Both the position numbers and the translations under genes were made by a program. The notes below the pieces were generated by a model, which saw nothing but the letters and a program-made list of their open reading frames with translations, was not told where the DNA came from and did no database searches. Of a stretch of DNA of 42,749 nt, positions 1 through 8,665 are shown piece by piece. How positions within the stretch are numbered: the stretch's first letter is position 1; each line of letters starts with the position of its first letter. This DNA is from JAAYJS01 sp964346185 (lineage in GTDB: Bacteria > Bacillota > Clostridia > Eubacteriales > Eubacteriaceae), in NCBI GenBank assembly GCA_964346185.1, contig CAYFTR010000014.1:1-42749 (forward strand), given 5' to 3'.

Positions 1-10
1 CGGAGTGGAG

Positions 11-514
11 ATGAAAAATAAAAACAATACTCATAAAGATATTATTGACAAAATTCAAAAAAAAGATGTTCGATTTTGTGCTTCGGCGTGTTTGTGCGGC
101 TTTACCTGTCGCTACGACGGGCAGGCCGATACCGTTAATTTTTTAAAGCAAGCTTACAAAGAGGGACGGGTATTGCCCCTTTGTCCCGAAGTGTTGGGCG
201 GGCTGACAACACCCAGACCCCCCGCGGAAATAAAAGGTGCAGGCACCCGAATTAAAGTGTATAATAATAAAAATTGTGATGTAACGGTCGCCTTTCAAAA
301 AGGGGCACAGAAAGCACTTGAAAAAGCCGAAGCCTGGGGAGAAAAAATAATTGTTTTAAAAAGTAAAAGCCCTTCCTGCGGTGTCGGCAAGGTGTACGAC
401 GGCAATTTCACCGGCACCCTGGTTTCCGGAAACGGTGTTGCAGCACAAATCTTTTTAAATGCGGGGTATGATGTACTGACGGAAAAAGACCTCGCACAAC
501 AAGAGTCGCCTTAA
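11..514 (+). CDS. DUF523 family protein
   Basis: A protein of 167 aa that I place in the DUF523 family, small cytoplasmic proteins of unknown biochemical function that are widespread in bacteria. What shows this is the N-terminal SACLCG block followed by RYDG at about residues 25-37, a central LCPEVLGGL with TPRPPAEI, and a C-terminal SPSCGVGKVYDG block; the cysteines of the first and last blocks are the family hallmark. I start at the ATG at base 11 because a GGAG sits 5 nt upstream; an in-frame GTG at base 5 is possible, and because the window begins here a longer upstream start cannot be excluded. It lies 65 nt before ddl on the same strand. Confidence 0.8.
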   Translation: MKNKNNTHKDIIDKIQKKDVRFCASACLCGFTCRYDGQADTVNFLKQAYKEGRVLPLCPEVLGGLTTPRPPAEIKGAGTRIKVYNNKNCDVTVAFQKGAQKALEKAEAWGEKIIVLKSKSPSCGVGKVYDGNFTGTLVSGNGVAAQIFLNAGYDVLTEKDLAQQESP

Positions 515-579
515 GGGTTTACATGACCGACCATATGAGGATAAAAATTTAAACTCAATCATCTTAACGAGGAGTAGAA

Positions 580-1635
580 ATGAAAGATAAAATTCATTTA
601 GCGTTATTTTTTGGTGGACAATCGGGGGAACACGAGGTGTCCAGAGTGTCCGCATACAATATTATTCAGGCAATCGATTTAAATAAGTATCAATTAACGT
701 TGATCGGTATTACGAAAAAAGGAAAAATGTTGCGTTATACCGGGCCGATTGAAGCGATCCCTAACGGAGAGTGGGAAAACAATCCCGACGATTTGGTTGA
801 GAACATGGATTTTTTTAATGACCCTTTCCTGCAAAGTATTGATATTTGTTTTCCCGTTCTGCACGGACCTATGGGCGAAGACGGCACCGTTCAGGGTTTA
901 TTTGAATTGCTCAATAAACCCTATGTGGGGTGTGGCGTATTAAGCTCCGCCGTTGGTATGGACAAACATTTCTCAAAACTTGCCTTTGAACGAGCGGGCA
1001 TTCCCACCGGAGCATACGCTGCTTATCGTTATCATGAATACAGGCAAAACCCCGAGAGCTTAAAGGTAACTATCCGGGAACAATTTCATTACCCGATTTT
1101 TGTTAAACCGGCCAATATGGGGTCGTCGGTCGGAATTTCCAAAGTGCATTCCGATGAAGAATTGCAAACCGCCCTCGATTTGGCCTTTAGCTACGACAAT
1201 AAAATTATTGTGGAAGCGGGTATCGACGGTTACGAAATCGAATGTGCCGTTTTGGAAGACGGCGATACCGTAAAGGCAAGCACCCCCGGGCAAATTATCG
1301 CATCAAAAGAGTTTTACGACTACGAAGCCAAATACGCCGCCGACGAAAACTCAAAAATTGTTATTCCCGCACCCTTAAATCCCGAAATAACCGAAACCGT
1401 TAAAGCCTACGCCGTTAAAGCGTTTCGTGCCATTGAAGGATCGGGGTTGGCACGGGTGGACTTTTTTGTGGAAAAAACAACCGAAGCGGTACTTATCAAC
1501 GAAGTAAACACCCTACCGGGTTTTACCGACATATCCATGTATCCGAAAATGTGGGAAGCCGACGGAATTCCCTATGCTACATTAATAGAAAAATTAATTC
1601 AAAATGCAGCGAGAAAAATAAAAACACAGGATTAA
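580..1635 (+). CDS. ddl: D-alanine--D-alanine ligase
   Basis: ATP-grasp enzyme of 351 aa that joins two D-alanines in the cytoplasm for the peptidoglycan stem peptide. Visible features: the N-terminal GGQSGEHEVS motif (about residues 12-21), HGPMGEDGTVQG (95-106), the ATP-grasp VKPANMGSSVG segment (175-185), and the C-terminal INEVNTLPGFT motif with the metal-binding Glu and Asn. In the omega loop (FYDYEAKY) Tyr246 is the residue that in this family goes with D-Ala rather than D-lactate as second substrate, so vancomycin sensitivity at this step is expected (inference). A clear GAGGAG ribosome site precedes the ATG. Length is typical of the family. Confidence 0.95.
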   Translation: MKDKIHLALFFGGQSGEHEVSRVSAYNIIQAIDLNKYQLTLIGITKKGKMLRYTGPIEAIPNGEWENNPDDLVENMDFFNDPFLQSIDICFPVLHGPMGEDGTVQGLFELLNKPYVGCGVLSSAVGMDKHFSKLAFERAGIPTGAYAAYRYHEYRQNPESLKVTIREQFHYPIFVKPANMGSSVGISKVHSDEELQTALDLAFSYDNKIIVEAGIDGYEIECAVLEDGDTVKASTPGQIIASKEFYDYEAKYAADENSKIVIPAPLNPEITETVKAYAVKAFRAIEGSGLARVDFFVEKTTEAVLINEVNTLPGFTDISMYPKMWEADGIPYATLIEKLIQNAARKIKTQD

Positions 1636-1690
1636 TACTTGATAATTGTGATGAGGAATGGTTTAATGAATGGAAATGAAAGGAGACGTT

Positions 1691-2131
1691 ATGGAGGATA
1701 GAAAAAAAGTTTGGCTGTCCATTACCGGTATCGTCAACGATATGGAAAACAGTGATAAGGACACCATGCAATTCCTTACAGAAGGAGATATGTATCGCGA
1801 AAGCAACGCCTCCTGCTTGACCTATGCGGAAACGGCCGTATCGGGAATGAAAGGAACCACCACAACGGTTATGATCGAGCCGAAAAAAATATCGGTCATC
1901 CGATTGGGGACGGTCAACAGCATTATGGAATTTGTCAGCGGTCAAAAAAATGTAACCCAAGTCAACACACCTTACGGTTCGATCAATATGGGCGTCGTCA
2001 CAAAGGATATCGACATTCGTTATAATGATATCGATGAACCGATTAAAGTGAACGTACACTACGATATAGAGCTGGAAGGGTACACCAATTCGGAAAACAC
2101 CCTGCAAATAGAAGTAAAAAACTACCAATAA
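1691..2131 (+). CDS. DUF1934 (YwiB-like) beta-barrel protein
   Basis: A 146-aa protein of the DUF1934 family, resembling Bacillus subtilis YwiB, a lipocalin-like beta-barrel of unknown role. The sequence is rich in alternating beta-strand segments, with a TPYGSINMGV stretch and a C-terminal YDIELEGY...ENTLQIEV region that are typical of the family. In Bacilli ywiB lies next to argS, and the same adjacency is seen here, which supports the assignment. I choose the ATG at 1691 because AAAGGAG lies just upstream; an earlier in-frame start at 1670 has no such site. No catalytic residues can be pointed out. Confidence 0.8.
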   Translation: MEDRKKVWLSITGIVNDMENSDKDTMQFLTEGDMYRESNASCLTYAETAVSGMKGTTTTVMIEPKKISVIRLGTVNSIMEFVSGQKNVTQVNTPYGSINMGVVTKDIDIRYNDIDEPIKVNVHYDIELEGYTNSENTLQIEVKNYQ

Positions 2132-2134
2132 TTT

Positions 2135-2168
2135 AAAAAGGCGACGGTGCCCTGCGCCTCGCCTTTTT
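2135..2168 (+). terminator. Rho-independent terminator or attenuator before argS
   Basis: AAAAAGGCG (2135-2143) pairs perfectly with CGCCTTTTT (2160-2168), and the loop carries an additional short GGTGC/GCGCC stem with one G-U pair. The run of five T completes a terminator just after the DUF1934 stop and only 13 nt before the argS start codon, so argS is either partly attenuated or has its own promoter that I did not identify. Confidence 0.75.
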
Positions 2169-2181
2169 CAATGGAGGAAAC

Positions 2182-3870
2182 ATGTATATTCGAGAAAAAA
2201 ACGAAGAAGCCATAAAAAAAGTAATCGCACAAGCCCTCGACAAAGCCATACAACAGGGCGATTTTCATGTAGAAACCCTGCCCGAAATTATGTTGGAAGT
2301 ACCGCGAGAAAAGGAACACGGCGATTACGCCACCAACATTGCCATGGTGCTGCCGAAATTGGCAAAAAAAGCACCGAGGGTTCTTGCACAAAGTATTGTA
2401 AACCATGCGGATATCACCGACTCCCCGATTGATACGATAGAAATTGCCGGTCCCGGCTTTATTAATTTTAAGCTCAAAGACCAATGGCTTTACGACGTTG
2501 TTTTACAAATCGGCGATCTGGGTGACGACTACGGAAAAACAACGGGAAATAGCGGAAAAACCTATAATTTGGAATTTGTTTCCGCCAACCCTACCGGTCC
2601 CATGCACATGGGTAATGCCCGTGGCGGTGCCATCGGCGATATTTTGGCATCGATTGCCGAATGGACGGGCTACAACGTAACGCGGGAATTTTACGTTAAC
2701 GATGCGGGCAACCAAATCGAAAAATTCGGTGACTCTTTAGACGCACGTTTTCGTCAACTGATGGGTGAGGACATCCCCTTTCCCGAGGACGGCTACCAAG
2801 GTGAGGATATCACCGAACACATGAAAGCCTTCATCGATGAGGAAGGAGGCAAAGATGCCTGCCGCCGCTACCTGGAAATGGACGCAACACAAAGAAAAGC
2901 GCTATTTGTCGACCGCTGTTTAAAACTGAACATCGCCAAGATGGAGGCGGACTTAAAAGCCTACGGCATTACCTACGACGTTTGGTTTTCGGAACAAAGC
3001 CTTTATGATAACAAAGATGTCGAAGCGGCCTTGACACGCTTAAAAGAAAGCGGCAACACCTACGAAAAGGAAGGGGCATTGTGGTTTGCAACGACAAAAT
3101 ACGGCTGTGAAAAAGACGATGTTCTCGTTCGAAACAACGGTTTACCCACCTACTTTTTAGGCGACATTGCCTACCATTTAAATAAATTAATGACCCGGGG
3201 CTTCGATCGTTGCATTAACGTATGGGGGGCGGATCACCACGGGCATATTGCCCGTCTGAAAGCGGCAATAACGGCTGCCGGTGTGGACGCCGACCGATTG
3301 GATATTGTAATTATGCAATTGGTACGTTTAATGCGTGACGGCGAAACCGTTAGAATGTCCAAACGTAAAGGTAAAACCGTATCTTTAGTGGATTTAATTG
3401 AAGAAGTCGGCAAAGATGCGGCACGCTTCTTTTTTAACCTGCGCTCACCGGACAGTCACTTTGATTTCGATTTGGGGCTCGCCCTGGAACAATCCAACGA
3501 CAACCCCGTCTTTTATGTACAATACGCCCATGCCAGAATATGTTCGATTTTAAGACAAATGGAAGAGGAACAGACAACCGACGACTTAAATTTAACCTGT
3601 CTCAAAGAGCAGGAAGAAAAGAACCTCATGCTCAAATTATCCGAGCTTCCGGAAGAAATTATAATTGCCGAAGAAAAAACGGACCCCAGTCGTATTACCC
3701 GTTATGCGGTGGATTTGGCATCGGAGTTTCACAGCTTTTACAATGCCTGTCGGGTACGTGTCGAAGACGACGATCTGCGAAACGCCCGTTTGGCACTCAT
3801 TACGGCAACGCGTACCGTCCTTAAAAACGTACTGACCATTTTGGGTGTCACCGCACCGGAAAGAATGTAA
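2182..3870 (+). CDS. argS: Arginyl-tRNA synthetase
   Basis: Class I aminoacyl-tRNA synthetase of 562 aa that charges tRNA-Arg in the cytoplasm. The N-terminal tRNA-recognition (Add-1) domain is followed by the signature GPMHMGNARGG (HIGH-type motif, about residue 137), the YFLGDIAYH and WGADHHGH segments of the catalytic core, a VRMSKRKGK loop at about residue 390 (KMSK-equivalent), and a C-terminal all-alpha anticodon-binding (DALR) domain containing VQYAHARI. The start has a TGGAGG site 8 nt upstream. Its stop codon overlaps the next start in TAATG, so the tcdA-like gene is probably translationally coupled. Length is normal. Confidence 0.97.
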   Translation: MYIREKNEEAIKKVIAQALDKAIQQGDFHVETLPEIMLEVPREKEHGDYATNIAMVLPKLAKKAPRVLAQSIVNHADITDSPIDTIEIAGPGFINFKLKDQWLYDVVLQIGDLGDDYGKTTGNSGKTYNLEFVSANPTGPMHMGNARGGAIGDILASIAEWTGYNVTREFYVNDAGNQIEKFGDSLDARFRQLMGEDIPFPEDGYQGEDITEHMKAFIDEEGGKDACRRYLEMDATQRKALFVDRCLKLNIAKMEADLKAYGITYDVWFSEQSLYDNKDVEAALTRLKESGNTYEKEGALWFATTKYGCEKDDVLVRNNGLPTYFLGDIAYHLNKLMTRGFDRCINVWGADHHGHIARLKAAITAAGVDADRLDIVIMQLVRLMRDGETVRMSKRKGKTVSLVDLIEEVGKDAARFFFNLRSPDSHFDFDLGLALEQSNDNPVFYVQYAHARICSILRQMEEEQTTDDLNLTCLKEQEEKNLMLKLSELPEEIIIAEEKTDPSRITRYAVDLASEFHSFYNACRVRVEDDDLRNARLALITATRTVLKNVLTILGVTAPERM

Positions 3871-4550
3871 TGGAACCCTTGTTTGCACGATCCCATGCCT
3901 TAATCGGTGTTGAGGGTATCGAAATTTTAAAAAATGCAAAGGTTTTAGTGTTCGGCGTCGGCGGAGTCGGCTCCTATACGGTGGAGGCTCTGACACGGGC
4001 GGGTGTTGGCCATTTGACGTTGATCGACAAAGATGTTGTCGATAGAACCAATTTAAATCGTCAATTAATTGCAACCGAACAAACCGTCGGCATGGATAAG
4101 GTGGAAGTGGCCGCCCGACGTATTTATGAAATTAATCCGGCCGCTTTTGTCATTGCGGGGAAAAAAGAGGTAACGCCCCATAACATCGAAATCTTTATGT
4201 TGGGGGATTACCACTATGTGGTGGATGCCGTTGATAATGTGGCGGCGAAGCTTGCTATAATAGAAGCCTGTTACCGCAAGGGAGTACCGTGTATTTCCGC
4301 CATGGGTACCGGCAACAAATTGGACCCTGCGGCTTTTGAAGTGACCGATATCTACAAAACCGCCTATTGCCCTTTGGCAAAGGTTATCAGGCAGGCGTTA
4401 AAGAAAAAAGGCATACCGAGTCAAAAAGTGGTGTACTCCGCCGAACAACCGAAACTGCGTTGTACGCCGCCGGCTTCGGTACCTTTCGTGCCGCCGGTAG
4501 CGGGGATGATTTTAGCCGGAGAAGTCATTAAGGACTTAATCGGTCTGTAA
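3870..4550 (+). CDS. tcdA: tRNA threonylcarbamoyladenosine dehydratase (ThiF/MoeB fold)
   Basis: A 226-aa E1-like ATP-dependent enzyme. TcdA (CsdL) cyclises the t6A37 modification of tRNAs to ct6A; this is the best family match among ThiF/MoeB/HesA proteins because the protein starts directly with FARSHALIGVEGIEIL, has the Rossmann motif GVGGVGSYTVEALTRAG (about residues 30-46), DKDVVDRTNLNRQ (ATP-binding Asp and Arg) and a C-terminal PPASVPFVPPVAGM. The MoeB/ThiF zinc CxxC pairs are not seen, which fits TcdA. The start overlaps the argS stop by one base, and tRNA charging and tRNA modification fit together functionally. Confidence 0.88.
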   Translation: MEPLFARSHALIGVEGIEILKNAKVLVFGVGGVGSYTVEALTRAGVGHLTLIDKDVVDRTNLNRQLIATEQTVGMDKVEVAARRIYEINPAAFVIAGKKEVTPHNIEIFMLGDYHYVVDAVDNVAAKLAIIEACYRKGVPCISAMGTGNKLDPAAFEVTDIYKTAYCPLAKVIRQALKKKGIPSQKVVYSAEQPKLRCTPPASVPFVPPVAGMILAGEVIKDLIGL

Positions 4551-4567
4551 CTCTCGGAGACATAGGT

Positions 4568-4897
4568 ATGATAAAAAAAATAACGACACACCTTATCAAA
4601 CGGTTATCCAATCGGGAAAACAACTATTTTTTATTGTCCAATTTGTTTTTCTTTCAAATAAAGTCGGGTTTGCCTTATCGCCAAGCCTTAACATTTACAT
4701 TATCCGACGAACCGCGCCACCGTATCATTCAAATGGTTGTGTTGTTGGCGGTGGTTTTATCCTTGGGGTTTGTCAATACCTTGTTTCGCAGTATTATCAG
4801 AATTATTCGACAGGATCGTGCAGCCAATCAAAAAAAGAAAGCCTTGGAAGATAAAAAAAACAAAAATAATCAGGAGGCGGATAAGTCGGATAAATAA
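4568..4897 (+). CDS. Small single-pass membrane protein, unknown
   Basis: A 109-aa protein I do not recognise. A hydrophobic segment at about residues 56-75 (IIQMVVLLAVVLSLGFVNTL) looks like one transmembrane helix; the N-terminal third is basic with a short hydrophobic patch (YFLLSNLFFFQI), and the last 30 residues are lysine-rich and disordered. It starts 17 nt after tcdA with a CGGAGA site, so it is probably the last gene of the ddl-to-tcdA cluster. A membrane-anchored basic tail might contact nucleic acid or the ribosome, but that is speculation. Confidence 0.65.
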   Translation: MIKKITTHLIKRLSNRENNYFLLSNLFFFQIKSGLPYRQALTFTLSDEPRHRIIQMVVLLAVVLSLGFVNTLFRSIIRIIRQDRAANQKKKALEDKKNKNNQEADKSDK

Positions 4898-5061
4898 GAC
4901 GGATTGTGTTTAATGTGGCGGTTTGGTTGCAGTGCCGAATGTTAATTGTTTCATCGACGCTTCAAACGGATACAAGCCGCCTTATGCACAGTTGCAGACA
5001 ATAATAGGACAATGCAAATAAACAATTGCAGAATGTCAATGAGATAAATATTGGAGATAAA

Positions 5062-6093
5062 ATGATAGAAGAAATTCAAAAAAATATATATCGATGTGAA
5101 GTCCCCTTGCCGAGAAACCCGTTAAAATGGGTTAACAATTATATTGTCCTGGGAGATGAGAGAACCCTTGTGGTTGACACGGCCTTTAACTCGCCTGCTT
5201 GTCGCAAAGTTTTTATGGAAAACTTAAAGACCTTAAAAGTGAACCTCGCTAAGACGGATGTTGTGGTCACCCATTTACACGCCGACCATTCCGGGCTCAT
5301 CGGCGAACTCTATGCCCGAGGTGCAACGATTTACGGACCGGAGACGGATATCGAAACTTTTACCAGAAACATGGGCAGTGATACCTATTATCGGAGATTT
5401 GGTCGCTTTATGCAAATGTACGGTGCCCCGACACCTTCTTCGGGTTTTTTTGACAACCATCCCGGAAAAAAATATGCAACCTCACCGGATTTTGAATTTA
5501 TTCCCCTGAAAGAAGGGGATGTTCTGAATTTCGGAGACTATAAATTTCAGGTGATTGCGGTACCCGGTCATACGCCGTCTATGATTAATCTTTACGACAA
5601 AAAACATAAAATTTATATTTCAGGTGACCATGTCTTAGATTCGATCACGCCGAATATCTCCTATTGGGGAGAGGAATACCCGGTTATACTGGAAACTTAC
5701 TTTCAAAGCCTGATGAAAATTATGACGCTGCCGGTGGATATCATGTTGCCCGCCCACAGAAATGTGATGAAAAATCATCCTCAAAGAGTGATAGAATTGC
5801 TCGATCATCATCGTTTGCGTTTAATTGAAATAGAAGAAATTTTAAAAAACGCAAATGAAGAAATGACCGTTTTGGATGTAACAAAAAAAATGCACTGGCG
5901 GATCAGGGCAAAAACCTGGGATGATTTTCCGGGTCCGCAAAAAATTTTTGCCAGCGGAGAAGCTATGGTTCATTTAGAATATCTGGCGGCAAAAGAACGC
6001 ATCGATTTACGGATCGACGATAATAATACTTATCACTTTAAATATCGGCACAGGGAAGAGGACAAAGAGTATCCTGTTGTCATTAAAGCTTAA
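5062..6093 (+). CDS. MBL-fold metallo-hydrolase
   Basis: A 343-aa metallo-beta-lactamase-fold hydrolase of the glyoxalase-II-like group; substrate unknown, cytoplasmic because no signal peptide is present. Metal ligands are visible in order: VVTHLHADHSG (HxHxDH), PGHTPS, ISGDHVLD and LPAHR. The C-terminal 100 residues after LPAHR form a helical extension resembling the winged-helix-like tail often found in this group (RVIELLDHHRLRL...). I prefer the ATG at 5062, which has TTGGAG 5 nt upstream, over a TTG at 5026. The gene converges on the AIM24 gene, and about 165 nt without genes separates it from the preceding small membrane protein. Confidence 0.85.
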   Translation: MIEEIQKNIYRCEVPLPRNPLKWVNNYIVLGDERTLVVDTAFNSPACRKVFMENLKTLKVNLAKTDVVVTHLHADHSGLIGELYARGATIYGPETDIETFTRNMGSDTYYRRFGRFMQMYGAPTPSSGFFDNHPGKKYATSPDFEFIPLKEGDVLNFGDYKFQVIAVPGHTPSMINLYDKKHKIYISGDHVLDSITPNISYWGEEYPVILETYFQSLMKIMTLPVDIMLPAHRNVMKNHPQRVIELLDHHRLRLIEIEEILKNANEEMTVLDVTKKMHWRIRAKTWDDFPGPQKIFASGEAMVHLEYLAAKERIDLRIDDNNTYHFKYRHREEDKEYPVVIKA

Positions 6094-6133
6094 GGAAAAA
6101 TTTGCAATAACGGGAACTGTGTCAAATAATCGA

Positions 6134-6176
6134 CCCCAACCAAAACCTCTTACGTTTATTGAGGTTTTTGTTGGGG
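6134..6176. terminator. Hairpin between convergent genes
   Basis: Two 16-nt arms (6134-6149 and 6161-6176) are complementary at 15 of 16 positions around an 11-nt loop. There is no strong T-run outside the stem, but T-rich stretches lie inside both arms, and the position between convergent genes suggests a bidirectional terminator. Confidence 0.55.
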
Positions 6177-6245
6177 CCGAATTGGTGAAAGAATTAAAGA
6201 AATGTTCATTAACGGGTTTTCCCCGCTACGAGCATTGTCATTCAC

Positions 6246-6920
6246 TTATTTAGCAGGCATAAACCGCAGCAATTGTCCGGCTAAAGAAGAAACCGGCATA
6301 CTTTGAATAATAATTTTTCCCGGTCCGGTTACTTTTGTGTTAAACAAACCTTCGCCGCCGAAGAGTACATTCTTAACACCGGGGACTTGCTGGACTTCCA
6401 TGGTGCAGGTTGCTTCCATCATGGCAAGATAACCGGTATCGATGAGCATCGATTCGCCGGCTGCCAATTGGTATTCTTTGGCATAGCCGTCAATTTCTAA
6501 AAAGGCGATTCCGTTGCCGGACAGTTTTTGCATAATAAAGCCTTCACCGCCGAACAAACCCGCGGAAAACTTTTTCTGAAAATGCACGCTGTGTTCCACA
6601 CCAAACTCCGATGCCAAATAGGCGGATTTTTGCACAACAATCGGGTTGTCGGGTGTAATATGAACGGGCATAATGTCGCCGGGCAAACCGGACGCAAAAG
6701 CGATGAAGCCCTGACCGCCTTCGGCGGTATAAATATTTTGAAACATGCTTTCGCCGGAGAAGAGACGTCCGAGCATTTTACCGGCTCCGCCGCCTTTGGT
6801 TGACATTTTCATATTCGGACTCATCCACGCCATGCCGCCACCTTCACTAATCATCGATTCTCCGGAAGATAGGGTACAGATAACGACCGGTAACGGTGTA
6901 CCTTCAATCTTATATTCCAC
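6246..6920 (-). CDS. AIM24 / TIGR00266 family protein
   Basis: A 224-aa protein of the AIM24 family, an all-beta fold related to tryptophan RNA-binding attenuator-like proteins; bacterial members have no settled biochemical role. The sequence is glycine-rich and repetitive in the typical way: SGESMISEGGGMAWM near the N terminus, GAGKMLGRLFSGESMF, GGEGFIMQKLSGNGIAFLEIDG in the middle (family-typical) and LFGGEGLFNTKVTGPG near the C terminus. It starts at a GTG with AGGAG about 7 nt upstream; the more upstream ATG is out of frame. It has its own promoter, no obvious operon partner, and no signal peptide. Confidence 0.88.
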   Translation of the reverse strand: MEYKIEGTPLPVVICTLSSGESMISEGGGMAWMSPNMKMSTKGGGAGKMLGRLFSGESMFQNIYTAEGGQGFIAFASGLPGDIMPVHITPDNPIVVQKSAYLASEFGVEHSVHFQKKFSAGLFGGEGFIMQKLSGNGIAFLEIDGYAKEYQLAAGESMLIDTGYLAMMEATCTMEVQQVPGVKNVLFGGEGLFNTKVTGPGKIIIQSMPVSSLAGQLLRFMPAK

Positions 6921-6952
6921 GGCATTCTCCTTAATTTGTTTATTCTAATTTT

Positions 6953-6981
6953 ATTATAGCGGTTTCAAAAGAACCGGTCAA
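6953..6981 (-). promoter_or_regulatory. Sigma-A type promoter of the AIM24 gene
   Basis: On the minus strand TTGACC (6981-6976) and TATAAT (6958-6953) are separated by exactly 17 nt, about 30 nt before the GTG start. Confidence 0.75.
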
Positions 6982-7070
6982 GATAAGACCACGTTAAATT
7001 TGTAAAATAATTAACAATGTCCCCCTATGTTGCGAAAAAGTTTCCGTGGGACGAGATGTTTCGCGTGATT

Positions 7071-7099
7071 AAAAAAGATATGGCGGAGGGCCATATCTT
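7071..7099 (-). terminator. Terminator of the bza operon
   Basis: Read on the minus strand, a perfect 10-bp stem (7099-7090 with 7084-7075), a 5-nt loop and a run of six T (7076-7071) follow the bzaE stop by about 64 nt. This is a canonical rho-independent terminator and marks the end of the bza transcript. Confidence 0.85.
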
Positions 7100-7162
7100 A
7101 CAGTATGTAAAAAAATCTTGGACGTCGGAAACCTCAAGCTGATGCTAAAGCCGTCTTTTATT

Positions 7163-8665
7163 TTATTGATGGATGGCATCATCGATTTTTTGGTTGACGG
7201 CCTGTACATAAGCAAGGCGTTCGTCTTTGTTAAAGACGCGGGTTTTTAAAGTGTCGAGGCAATCTTCAAAAGTTGCCACCAAAATTTGATTGATCTCGTC
7301 ATAAATGCGAACCGTTTCGGGCTTTTTATCCCGATAGTCCCGCCAGGTATCCCGCATATAATCGAAGATGTGATTGGTAATATCCCGCATTATTTTTGCA
7401 AATACGGCAACTTCGCCGTGAACATAACCGGTATCGGCTTCGTAGACGGAATGCTCCGATATTTTAAGCCGCCCGGCCTCCGCCAATTGTTTGTAAGAGA
7501 GAGAACCCGCCAAAATAATTTGGTGGTGGTATAACACATTGACGCTGATGTCCAAATGTACCAGGAGGTCGTTGCGTTTTAAAAAATTCAGGTTGACTTT
7601 TAAATCGTCGAGGGTGGAGTCCGGCTCGAACATAATAAAGCCGACATTAGGCTCGATACCGTAGCGACGCAAAATCTTTAAAGCGTTTTCGTTATCCGAT
7701 ACGGTGGTATGTTTATTGAGTCGTTTTAAGGATTCGTCCTTACCGCTTTCCAATCCGACTAAAATGTTTTTAAGCCCCGCAGCCACCAGTGCGGCGGTGG
7801 TTTCTTCGTCGATATCGTTGGCACGGGCTTCAATTCCGAAGCGAATATTTCTGGGCTTTAACAGTTCGGCTAACGCCAAGACCCGTTTGCGTCCGTTGCG
7901 GCCCGGTCCGTAAAAGTTGGGGTCGGTAAAATAAAAGTAACGGTAATCCGTAGTTGCCAGGATATGGTCGATTTCGCGGACAATATTTTCTGGAGACCGT
8001 CCCCGCCATTTGCCCTGTGCAATGTGATCGCCCTCGTAGTAGGGGTTAATATAGCAAAAGGTGCAACCGCCGTAACATCCGCGGGAGCCGAAGATGTTCA
8101 CTTCGCCACCGGGGTAGGAGGAGGGCTTGCGTATGGGAAAGGGCAGGCTGTCCAAGTCCTGAACCTGTTTGCCGCGGCTTTGGATAAATCCGTCGTCTTT
8201 TCGTGCGGCGATACCCTGAACGCCGCTGTAATCGTCCAAGGCGGCTAACAGCTCTAAAACGGTTATTTCGTTTTCGCCCATCATACAGGTGTCGACGGCG
8301 GGTGTGTTTTGTAAAATTTCCTTATAGGCAAAGGTGGGGTAATAGCCGTAGACGGATACATGGCTGATATTAAAATCTTTTTTAACTTTTTCAATAAAAC
8401 GGTAGAGGGCATCGTTGTCCTCCCAATTGTATACCAAGTGAATGCCCAAGAAATCGGGCGGGTCGAGGGCTATCTGTTCATAGATGGTATCAAAACTTAA
8501 ATTTTCCATATACCCTTCAATAATGCGGGTCGGGTAACCGGCTTCGATACATCGTGCGGCTAAATACCCGGTGTTTAAACAGGATGCCAGGGTTGTATTG
8601 GCAATATCGTTTTGGCGATCCGCATACAGGTGTCTGGGGTGTTCTAATAACAGTACTTTTATCAT
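7163..8665 (-). CDS. bzaE: Radical SAM / cobalamin-binding enzyme, BzaE
   Basis: A 500-aa radical SAM protein assigned as BzaE by position and architecture; in the known pathway BzaE performs the last step to 5,6-dimethylbenzimidazole. Residues 1-160 form an N-terminal B12-binding-like Rossmann domain without a DxHxxG motif (as is usual for this class). The radical SAM [4Fe-4S] motif is CYGGCTFC (C197, C201, C204; CX3CX2C), with IEARAND and GLESGKDESLKRLNK as further core elements, and a helical C-terminal region after about residue 400. The ATG directly follows the bzaD stop (TAAATG) and has an AGGAGG site inside the bzaD end. It is the last gene of the operon. Confidence 0.85.
   Translation of the reverse strand: MIKVLLLEHPRHLYADRQNDIANTTLASCLNTGYLAARCIEAGYPTRIIEGYMENLSFDTIYEQIALDPPDFLGIHLVYNWEDNDALYRFIEKVKKDFNISHVSVYGYYPTFAYKEILQNTPAVDTCMMGENEITVLELLAALDDYSGVQGIAARKDDGFIQSRGKQVQDLDSLPFPIRKPSSYPGGEVNIFGSRGCYGGCTFCYINPYYEGDHIAQGKWRGRSPENIVREIDHILATTDYRYFYFTDPNFYGPGRNGRKRVLALAELLKPRNIRFGIEARANDIDEETTAALVAAGLKNILVGLESGKDESLKRLNKHTTVSDNENALKILRRYGIEPNVGFIMFEPDSTLDDLKVNLNFLKRNDLLVHLDISVNVLYHHQIILAGSLSYKQLAEAGRLKISEHSVYEADTGYVHGEVAVFAKIMRDITNHIFDYMRDTWRDYRDKKPETVRIYDEINQILVATFEDCLDTLKTRVFNKDERLAYVQAVNQKIDDAIHQ

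Noticed and set aside
2132..2182. T-box leader before argS
   Set aside because: The gap is only 50 nt and holds a plain terminator; a T-box needs far more sequence. The same was considered before trpS, where only 4 nt separate it from murI.
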